A stretch of 7,474 nt of DNA from G039029935 sp039029935. Lineage in GTDB: Bacteria > Chloroflexota > Anaerolineae > Caldilineales > Caldilineaceae. Where the stretch lies: assembly GCA_039029935.1 (NCBI GenBank), contig JBCCFC010000670.1, positions 1 to 7,474 of the forward strand, given 5' to 3'. Shown here one piece after another: positions 1-5,579 of the stretch. The position numbers and the translations under genes are program-made. Numbering within the stretch: the first letter of the stretch is position 1; each line of letters opens with the position of its first letter. A model generated the notes under the pieces. That model was not told the DNA's origin. It saw only the letters and a list, made by a program, of their open reading frames with translations, and did no database searches.

Positions 1-3000
1 CCGAAATCTTATGCGCTGTTATACTATACCCTGACTGCACAACATTCCGTTCAGCGCAGGGAGTTGGGCGCGCTGTTGTGGCCGGACAGCAAACTATCCG
101 CTGCACGCCACAACCTGCGCAATCATCTCACCGCCATTCGGACGCATCTGGGGGCACACTTGACGATTACATCTGATAGCGTGACCTTTGACCGCACACC
201 CAATTGTGATAGTGACATTGACCAATTTGTTGCGCTTGAGCAAAAATACAGTGAGTCCAAGATGGGTGAAATCGCAGATATGGTCGAAGCGCGGCGTGTT
301 CTCTGCCTCTATCGTGGGGATTTTTTGGCAGGATTCACGGTTTCTTATAGTGATGTCTTTAATGATTGGGTGGACAAAACGCGCGAAGAAATGTCCATGC
401 AGTTTAGTCATTTGCTCTATAAATTGAGTCAAACGGAGGCACAACAAGGCAATGTGGATGACGCAATTGCGGATGTGGACCGCTTGGTCGCGGTTGTGCC
501 TTGGCATGAGGGTGGGCATCGGCTCAAGATGAAACTGTTGGCCGAGCAGGGGGAACGCTGGGCCGCGTTGGAGCAGTATGCAACGCTGACCGATGTGCTA
601 CAGAAGGAACTGGATGTTACGCCCGATGAAGAGACGGAGCAGCTTGTGGCGCGTATCCGTCAGGGATTGGTTGAGCCAGCACAATCATCGCCAGCGCAGA
701 CGGGCATGGATGCGAAGCCCATCGCTGTGAAGCCCACCCCCCGTGTATCACCACCACAGGAGGAACCCAGCCCTGCATCAACAGCAAGCGCATCAACAGC
801 AAGCGCATCAACAGCAAGCGCATCAACAGCAAGCGCATCAACCGCAAGCGCATCAACAGAGTATCCAGCGACAAGACACTTTAGCCCCGTCCCCTTAACG
901 CCGCTGCTGGGACATGGCACACTTCTGGCTGAGGCCACTACCTATTTAAAAAGCCCAGCCCACCGCTTGGTGACGTTGCTGGGGATGGGTGGCGTGGGCA
1001 AGAGCCATATGGCACTGACCTTGGGGCATATGCTGGCCGACGACTTTGAACATGGTGTCTGTTTTGTGCCGTTGGCAGGGATTGCAGAGCCAGAAGGGGA
1101 AGCATCTCAGGCAACACAGCCGCAGGACACAGAGTCTGAGCTGGTAAATCGTTTTGTGATGGAAGTGGCAACCGCACTCCAACTACCATTGGGTAGCTCG
1201 GACGAGGTGGTGACACAGTTGACCAACTATCTCCGTCGGCGCACGATGCTGCTTATCATTGATAATTTTGAGCATGTGTGGAAGACACGATCACAGTTGA
1301 CTGCGCTGCTGAAAAATGCACCCAACTGCACAGCCCTCGTCACCTCACGCACGCGTCTGCAACTCCCTAGCGAAACCATCGTCAAGGTAGACCCGCTCGC
1401 CATTCCAGCTTTGGATGAGGTGGAGGATGCACTGCGCGTGACGCAAGACATGACCCAAGCAACCGACCCAGCAGAAGACCGTTACGCCGCGCTCCAACTG
1501 TTTATTGACCGCGCACGGCGATACAACCCGGCGTTCCGTCTCTACCGAGAAAATTTTGCCGATCTCATCCAAGTCTGTCACCAGACTGGCGGGTTGCCTT
1601 TGGCGTTGGAGATGGTGGCGTCATGGACAGAGCATTTCACGGTGCGCCAAATTACCGAGCAACTGGCGCAAGACCACCGTACACTCTTGCAAGGCGTTGC
1701 ATCTGACCTCGCCGAGCATACCAGCATTGACGCACTCTTTGACCATTCATGGCGATTCTTGGATGAGGCCGCACAGCAGTCCTTCCTGCATATCTCCCAC
1801 TTTGTCGCTGCCTTTGATCAGAACGCTGCCAATACCATTGCGGGTGTCACCCTATTTGGATTGAAACAACTCACTGACACCTCGTTTCTCCAGCTACAGA
1901 GTGCCGGACGCTACACATTGCACCCGCTTGTCCAACGATTTGCACAGACAAAATGGCATGAACAATATGGACAGCATTCCCCAGAGAGTGAGCGGTTCTG
2001 GCAAGCCTATTGCGCCTATTATTTGGCCTTTTTGTCTGAGCATGTGGAAAAGATGAATGGTGATGAGGGGCCACGCGTGATGACCGAACTACGCCAGGAG
2101 CAGGACCATATTGCACTGGCGTGGCAACAGACACTCAACCGCAACGATGCTGACTTAATTGGCACAACCTTGGAGGCATTTACGCGCTTTTACATGCGCA
2201 ATGGGGCGTATGAGCAGCTTTCTGTTGCACTCAATCGTCTGGAAAATCGATTAGCGCAGGGGCAATTGCTTGCGTCAACAGACAATCGGTATACCCCGTT
2301 GGCATTTCGTATCAATCTGATGAAGTCTGAAGTATCTATCTCCCAATACCGTCTAAAGGATGCGCTTGTTCTTCTGACGGATACACAATTGCCGCCTACG
2401 AAAACCATTTCAGAGCGTCATCTCATTTACTATTATTTAAACCTTGCATTTCTCTTATCCGAAAACGGTGACTTTACGGAAGCCAAAGGCCATCTTGACC
2501 GCGCCGCCGAGCTGTTGTCTGACGAGATACCACCGGGTGTTCATGGCGACTATCATTTTTATATGGCAGAATATTGGCTTTATCAGGGTGATTTGGAGCG
2601 TGGTGCGCATCATATGGCACTGACCTTGGATTATCGTCGTGCCGATGGAGACCATTGGAATGAACCGATTATCCTTCGCGTCATGACTTTCTATCTACAC
2701 CCCATCTTGAGTCGAGAGCAGGTCTCATCAAACTTGCAGAAAGCGTTGACGTTAATTCAGCAGACCGAAAATCGCTATGGTGAAGCACGCATACGTAACG
2801 CCTTTGTTTCGCTTTCGGGCTATCGTGACCAAGTGCTACGGATTGAGCAATTGCAAAAGGCAATTGAGGTGTATAGCGATATCGGGAATGAAACCTCTAT
2901 CTACACGGCTATACGTAATCTGTATTGGGAATACCTCTGTCTTGGACAATATCCAACAGCACAACGACTACAAGCCACACTGCTGTCGAATCAAGAGAAG

Positions 3001-3573
3001 GTCGCAAGACTAACACAGTATTTGTTGCTGATCAACGCCAGCATTCTACACCGCGTTCAAGGAGAAACAACCAAAGCGGTTGAGGTTGCGCAGACATTGG
3101 TTGCCATGCATCCCACTATCCGTCCAAACCACCATGCCACCGGATTTGTCACGCTCGGCTATGCCTACTTAAACCAAGCAGCATTCATCGAAGCGGTGGA
3201 TGCGTTTAGCGACGCCCTCAATCATATTCAAACCCATAAATACCCAGCCTCAGAAATTTATCCCCGTGCAGGGCTGGCCGAGGTTGCCTATCAACAGCAA
3301 GATTATGAAACCGCGCTGCGTGAGGTTGAGTTGATTTTGCCCATGTTGGATGAAGATGGTAATCAGCGCGAAACAACTGAGCCGCTGCGCCCCTATTGGG
3401 TCTGCTATCAAGTATTGAAGGTTGTGGATGACCCACGCGCGCCGGACCTATTAACGCGCAGTTATGATTTTCTCATGAGGTGGGCAGATGCGTTGGACAA
3501 TGAGGAGTGGCGGCGGTCGTTTGTGGAGGATGTGCGGGTGAATCGGAGGATTGTGGAAGAGTGGAAAGGTTGA
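1..3573 (+). CDS. BTAD / STAND-ATPase / TPR transcriptional regulator (SARP/AfsR-like), 5'-truncated by window edge
   Basis: The frame is open from base 1 to the TGA at 3571-3573 (1190 visible residues). Residues 1-52 are the end of an OmpR/SARP-type winged helix, recognisable by the LLWPD and ARHNLRNHL segments. An internal TTG at base 64 is therefore not the start; the true start lies upstream of the window. Domains in order: BTAD helical domain about 70-220 (ending near ELDVTPDEETEQL); a low-complexity Ala/Ser/Thr linker about 258-286; a STAND/NB-ARC-type NTPase with Walker A GMGGVGKS at 328-335, Walker B LLIIDNFEH around 417-425, a TSRTRL sensor-like segment near 448-453, GGLPLAL at 530-536 and an MHD-like LHPL at 640-643; then a long TPR-like helical region to the C-terminus. 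Known for this class: inducer or partner binding drives nucleotide-dependent activation and DNA binding of a cytosolic transcription activator. The target and inducer cannot be read here. An acidic/Gln-rich insert (about 361-383) follows the Walker A strand region. The gene converges on the ATPase gene. Confidence 0.9.
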   Translation, partial: PKSYALLYYTLTAQHSVQRRELGALLWPDSKLSAARHNLRNHLTAIRTHLGAHLTITSDSVTFDRTPNCDSDIDQFVALEQKYSESKMGEIADMVEARRVLCLYRGDFLAGFTVSYSDVFNDWVDKTREEMSMQFSHLLYKLSQTEAQQGNVDDAIADVDRLVAVVPWHEGGHRLKMKLLAEQGERWAALEQYATLTDVLQKELDVTPDEETEQLVARIRQGLVEPAQSSPAQTGMDAKPIAVKPTPRVSPPQEEPSPASTASASTASASTASASTASASTASASTEYPATRHFSPVPLTPLLGHGTLLAEATTYLKSPAHRLVTLLGMGGVGKSHMALTLGHMLADDFEHGVCFVPLAGIAEPEGEASQATQPQDTESELVNRFVMEVATALQLPLGSSDEVVTQLTNYLRRRTMLLIIDNFEHVWKTRSQLTALLKNAPNCTALVTSRTRLQLPSETIVKVDPLAIPALDEVEDALRVTQDMTQATDPAEDRYAALQLFIDRARRYNPAFRLYRENFADLIQVCHQTGGLPLALEMVASWTEHFTVRQITEQLAQDHRTLLQGVASDLAEHTSIDALFDHSWRFLDEAAQQSFLHISHFVAAFDQNAANTIAGVTLFGLKQLTDTSFLQLQSAGRYTLHPLVQRFAQTKWHEQYGQHSPESERFWQAYCAYYLAFLSEHVEKMNGDEGPRVMTELRQEQDHIALAWQQTLNRNDADLIGTTLEAFTRFYMRNGAYEQLSVALNRLENRLAQGQLLASTDNRYTPLAFRINLMKSEVSISQYRLKDALVLLTDTQLPPTKTISERHLIYYYLNLAFLLSENGDFTEAKGHLDRAAELLSDEIPPGVHGDYHFYMAEYWLYQGDLERGAHHMALTLDYRRADGDHWNEPIILRVMTFYLHPILSREQVSSNLQKALTLIQQTENRYGEARIRNAFVSLSGYRDQVLRIEQLQKAIEVYSDIGNETSIYTAIRNLYWEYLCLGQYPTAQRLQATLLSNQEKVARLTQYLLLINASILHRVQGETTKAVEVAQTLVAMHPTIRPNHHATGFVTLGYAYLNQAAFIEAVDAFSDALNHIQTHKYPASEIYPRAGLAEVAYQQQDYETALREVELILPMLDEDGNQRETTEPLRPYWVCYQVLKVVDDPRAPDLLTRSYDFLMRWADALDNEEWRRSFVEDVRVNRRIVEEWKG
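775..858 (+). repeat. 15-bp in-frame tandem repeat encoding an ASTAS linker
   Basis: Unit GCATCAACAGCAAGC begins at 775, 790, 805, 820 and 835, followed by a 9-bp partial copy at 850-858, about 5.6 copies in all. The first four units are identical; the fifth has one change (ACC for ACA). The unit is a multiple of three, so copy-number change keeps the reading frame and only alters the length of an Ala/Ser/Thr linker between the BTAD domain and the NTPase of the regulator. Near-identity of the copies suggests recent expansion. Confidence 0.95.
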
Positions 3574-3621
3574 AAGGTTGAAAAGTGGAAAGGTTGAAAG
3601 GTTGAAAGGTGGAAAGGTTCA
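3551..3621 (+). repeat. 8-bp minisatellite (consensus AGGTTGAA) overlapping the regulator's stop codon
   Basis: Reading in 8-base steps from 3551 gives TTGTGGAA, GAGTGGAA, AGGTTGAA twice, AAGTGGAA, AGGTTGAA twice, AGGTGGAA and a final AGGTTCA. The first units are coding: they give the last residues VEEWKG of the regulator, and the TGA of the third unit is its stop codon. The same repeat family recurs in the same orientation at 5469-5515, and both tracts end in GGTTCA. Similar GGTTGAAA tracts are, from general knowledge, scattered through some Chloroflexota and other bacterial genomes; no function is established that I can cite. Confidence 0.93.
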
Positions 3622-3670
3622 GTACGTGCTGGGGTTTAGGTAAGGCGACTTGTGGTTGGACTAGCATTTC

Positions 3671-3689
3671 AACAGGCTTGCAGCCTGTT
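3671..3689. repeat. Perfect 8-bp palindrome with TGC loop
   Basis: AACAGGCT (3671-3678) and AGCCTGTT (3682-3689) are exact reverse complements separated by TGC. It lies about 100 bases after the regulator's stop and about 60 after the ATPase's stop on the other strand. On the plus strand only TTCCTGCTTT-like sequence follows, and on the minus strand no T-run follows, so it is not a canonical intrinsic terminator. It could fold in RNA from either strand. It shares loop and layout with the palindrome at 3702-3720. Confidence 0.8.
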
Positions 3690-3701
3690 TCCTGCTTTAG
3701 A

Positions 3702-3720
3702 CGCCGATTTGCAATCGGTG
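3702..3720. repeat. Second palindrome, 8-bp stem (one G-T pair) with the same TGC loop
   Basis: CGCCGATT (3702-3709) pairs with AATCGGTG (3713-3720) around TGC (3710-3712); 3703-3719 is a G-T pair. The stem and loop lengths equal those of the palindrome at 3671-3689, although the arm sequences differ. Its 3' arm overlaps the first unit of the 14-bp tandem repeat. No T-tract follows on either strand. Confidence 0.75.
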
Positions 3721-3751
3721 GCCTGCAATCGACGGCTTACAATCAGCAACT
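3710..3751. repeat. Degenerate 14-bp tandem repeat, three copies
   Basis: TGCAATCGGTGGCC (3710-3723), TGCAATCGACGGCT (3724-3737) and TACAATCAGCAACT (3738-3751) follow one another with no gap. Units 1 and 2 match at 11 of 14 positions and units 2 and 3 at 9 of 14. The last base of the third unit is the first base of the ATPase gene's stop codon as read on the plus strand (TCA at 3751-3753). The copies are diverged, so this looks older than the minisatellites. Confidence 0.65.
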
Positions 3752-5460
3752 CACTTCACCCGCAAACTCCGCAACCGATTCAACGCCGCCGCCAATTCAT
3801 ACACGCGAAACTCGGCAAAATCGCCCATCTTGCGTCGATCCAAAATATCAAAGCCTTGCGCCTCCACATCGCATACGGTGAGAGCCAGTGCTTCCGCCAG
3901 CGAGCGTTGACCATCAAGATATTTCTGCCGGGCATACCACAGTGCCTCGCCGATGGCGCGTGTCTGTGACCAGGCCACAAGCTGTTCAATGGCGGCGAGG
4001 TCGATATCTTCACGGCCAAATTGGATGGCGTGGACACCCCGTGTCTTGATGCTGACATCGCGCTTGCCCTGTCTGGCATCAAGCGAGTTGGGGACGGGGA
4101 TGCGCTGGCTGTTGATGTTGATGGGACCCGCAGCCTCGTTGGCGCGTTGCGTGGGGTGGGCGGTAGAGATGGTGCGTGCTTCATCAGTGACATCCAAGGG
4201 ACGGAACGACTGCATGGCGATGACATTATCGGCGACATCAAGATAGTCACCACTGCCACCGATGACCAGAATCGAGCTGATGTTGTGTTCCTCATAGAGT
4301 TGACGCACACGGTCGATGAAAGGCGTAATCGGTTCGTGCGCTTTGGCAACCAGTGCCTGCATCCGGCCATCACGAATCATAAAGTTGGTGGCAGCGGTAT
4401 CTTCGTCGATGAGCAGACCCGTTGCGCCGACCTCGACGGCCTCCATGATTGATGCCGCTTGGCTGGTGGAGCCGCTGGCATTGGTGGTGTGAAAGGCTGT
4501 TGTCGATTGCTGCATGGGTAGGCCGTTGATAAAGGGCGAGATGTTGACGCCCGTGACTGCACGGCCATCCTCGGCGCGAATCTTGACCAAACCAAGCACA
4601 CTGACGACCTGCTCACGGCCATCGCCCGGACAATGATTGTAGACACCGCGTTCAATGGCGCGCAACAGCGTACTCTTGCCATGATAGCCCCCACCGACAA
4701 TTAAGGTGACACCAGCTGGGATGCCCAGGCCCGTGACCTCGCCTGCATGGGGCAATTGCACGGTGACACGCAATGACTCCGGTGAGGAAAAGGGAATTAC
4801 GTCGGTCCCCTGCCCAGACTCAAGCGGTCGGTCATCAACACCGCTGCGACGGGGTAAAATCGCACCATCAGCGACAAAGGCGACCAGACCCATCTTAGGC
4901 AACAGCATCCGCAGTGCATCGGCGTCTTCATTAACCGCGGCATGTTGCGCCAGTGTCCCTGCTTTGTGTGCTTTGGCAACAAGGCTGTTGGCAACAATAG
5001 CGGGGACATCATCAAAAAGCAATCGTTCGGCTTGCATCCCTAGTACGCTGCGCCCCCGTGCGGGCAACCCCACCGTGAACCGTGCCTCCACATTGCCCTT
5101 GCTGTCAATCATCACCGCCGTCTGTTTCAGCACTTCCTGCCCCGGCGATTCAATCTGAATTTGTCCACTTTTGCCCGACCCACGATTGTTCGATGCATGG
5201 CGTGTCTCACGTCCAAAACAGTACGCCAAATATGATGTCAAGCCCGTTGCCCGTGACGCTGTTTCATAAAGTAGCCCCGCAAACCCTGTTACATTGGCAG
5301 GCACAACCACGCGTACGCGACTCGGCGCGGCAAATGGGTCCCCCTGCACATGGTCAATATGCAGCGTGTGGTTGGGGAACTGCCACGTTCCCTGAATATC
5401 TTTATATGCTTTATAACCGCGCCCATCAATACGACGCAGGATTGATTGTAATTTGTCCAT
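3751..5460 (-). CDS. Predicted ATPase of the ABC class (COG3044 / PF09818 family)
   Basis: A complete gene of 569 residues from the ATG at 5458-5460, matching the family's usual length of roughly 570. N-terminal domain about 1-240, with MDKLQSILRRIDGRGYKAYKDI at its start, a glycine-rich GSGKSG loop at 94-99 and the highly conserved VAFVADGAILPRRSGVDDRPL segment at 193-213. The ATPase core has Walker A GGGYHGKST at 256-264, an ABC-signature-like NASGSTSQA at 327-335, Walker B TGLLIDEDT at 347-355, and GGSGDYLDVADNVI at 401-414. The C-terminal domain about 445-569 includes QTRAIGEAL. No membrane segments or transporter partner are seen, so a soluble, non-transport role is likely. The cellular function is not established. 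The trypanosome mitochondrial RNA-editing factor MRB1590 belongs to the same family, so nucleic-acid binding is a reasonable guess. An in-frame GTG at 5532 would add 24 repeat-encoded residues and is judged less likely. No Shine-Dalgarno sequence precedes the ATG (AAAAAACT). The gene follows the M3 peptidase on the same strand. Confidence 0.93.
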   Translation of the reverse strand: MDKLQSILRRIDGRGYKAYKDIQGTWQFPNHTLHIDHVQGDPFAAPSRVRVVVPANVTGFAGLLYETASRATGLTSYLAYCFGRETRHASNNRGSGKSGQIQIESPGQEVLKQTAVMIDSKGNVEARFTVGLPARGRSVLGMQAERLLFDDVPAIVANSLVAKAHKAGTLAQHAAVNEDADALRMLLPKMGLVAFVADGAILPRRSGVDDRPLESGQGTDVIPFSSPESLRVTVQLPHAGEVTGLGIPAGVTLIVGGGYHGKSTLLRAIERGVYNHCPGDGREQVVSVLGLVKIRAEDGRAVTGVNISPFINGLPMQQSTTAFHTTNASGSTSQAASIMEAVEVGATGLLIDEDTAATNFMIRDGRMQALVAKAHEPITPFIDRVRQLYEEHNISSILVIGGSGDYLDVADNVIAMQSFRPLDVTDEARTISTAHPTQRANEAAGPININSQRIPVPNSLDARQGKRDVSIKTRGVHAIQFGREDIDLAAIEQLVAWSQTRAIGEALWYARQKYLDGQRSLAEALALTVCDVEAQGFDILDRRKMGDFAEFRVYELAAALNRLRSLRVK

Positions 5461-5468
5461 AGTTTTTT

Positions 5469-5515
5469 GGGTTGAAGGGTTGAAAGGTTGAAAAGTTGAA
5501 GGGTTGAAGGGTTCA
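5469..5515. repeat. 8-bp minisatellite (GGGTTGAA) directly upstream of the ATPase start
   Basis: Units in exact 8-base register: GGGTTGAA (5469, 5477), AGGTTGAA (5485), AAGTTGAA (5493), GGGTTGAA (5501) and a final GGGTTCA (5509-5515). It is the same family and the same plus-strand orientation as the tract at 3551-3621, so the two tracts are direct repeats around the ATPase gene. It ends only 8 bases from the chosen ATG and therefore occupies the place where a ribosome binding site and promoter elements would be expected. Confidence 0.93.
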
Positions 5516-5523
5516 TTCACTCC

Positions 5524-5579
5524 CCATCTCACTATCTCCCTATCTCCCTATCTCCCTATCTCCCTATCTCGCCATCTCC
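5524..5579. repeat. 8-bp minisatellite (CTATCTCC; GGAGATAG on the minus strand), seven units, touching the peptidase stop
   Basis: Units: CCATCTCA (5524), CTATCTCC (5532, 5540, 5548, 5556), CTATCTCG (5564) and CCATCTCC (5572-5579). The four central copies are identical and the outer ones diverge, the usual picture of slippage expansion from the middle. On the minus strand it starts with the last base of the peptidase's TAG stop (5579-5581). It is a different sequence family from the neighbouring GGGTTGAA tract but has the same unit length. Its minus-strand GGGAG motifs resemble Shine-Dalgarno sequences, but none is well spaced from the ATPase ATG. Confidence 0.95.

Larger units (their letters stand above)
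3622..3750. other. Intergenic space between convergent genes, filled with short palindromes and a degenerate tandem repeat
   Basis: This space lies between the end of the 8-bp minisatellite and the stop of the ATPase gene. I see no credible gene in it: short open frames crossing it are antisense to the ATPase gene or encoded by repeats. It contains a weak imperfect hairpin (CGAC at 3646-3649 against GTTG at 3655-3658, one G-T pair), two clear palindromes and a three-copy 14-bp repeat, the last three listed separately. It may be a composite REP-like interspersed element acting as a spacer or weak bidirectional transcript end; that role is inferred. Confidence 0.6.

Noticed and set aside
64..66. 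TTG as start of the regulator
   Set aside because: The 21 codons before it are in frame and read as the winged-helix segment typical of SARP/BTAD regulators, so the gene starts left of the window.
3671..3720. Bidirectional intrinsic terminator
   Set aside because: The hairpins are in the right place between convergent genes, but neither strand has a T-tract directly after the stem, so I list them as palindromic repeats only.
3609..3969. Plus-strand open frames crossing the convergent intergenic space
   Set aside because: Their sequence comes from minisatellite, palindromes and the antisense of the ATPase 3' end; no ribosome site or protein-like conservation is visible.
3780..4373. Long open frame (197 codons) on the minus strand in another frame
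   Set aside because: It lies wholly inside the ATPase gene, whose own frame carries clear Walker motifs and family-wide conserved segments; the alternative translation shows no recognisable domain.
3551..5515. Transposon or insertion sequence spanning the ATPase gene
   Set aside because: There is no transposase, no inverted terminal repeats and no target-site duplication; the flanking repeats are direct minisatellites, so only a recombination cassette is suggested.
5289..5516. Alternative small gene starting in the GGGTTGAA tract on the minus strand
   Set aside because: It is out of frame with the ATPase and overlaps its conserved N-terminus; its first residues are repeat-encoded and the rest has no recognisable features.
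5469..5579. CRISPR array
   Set aside because: The units are 8 bp, tandem and spacer-free, and no cas gene is present.
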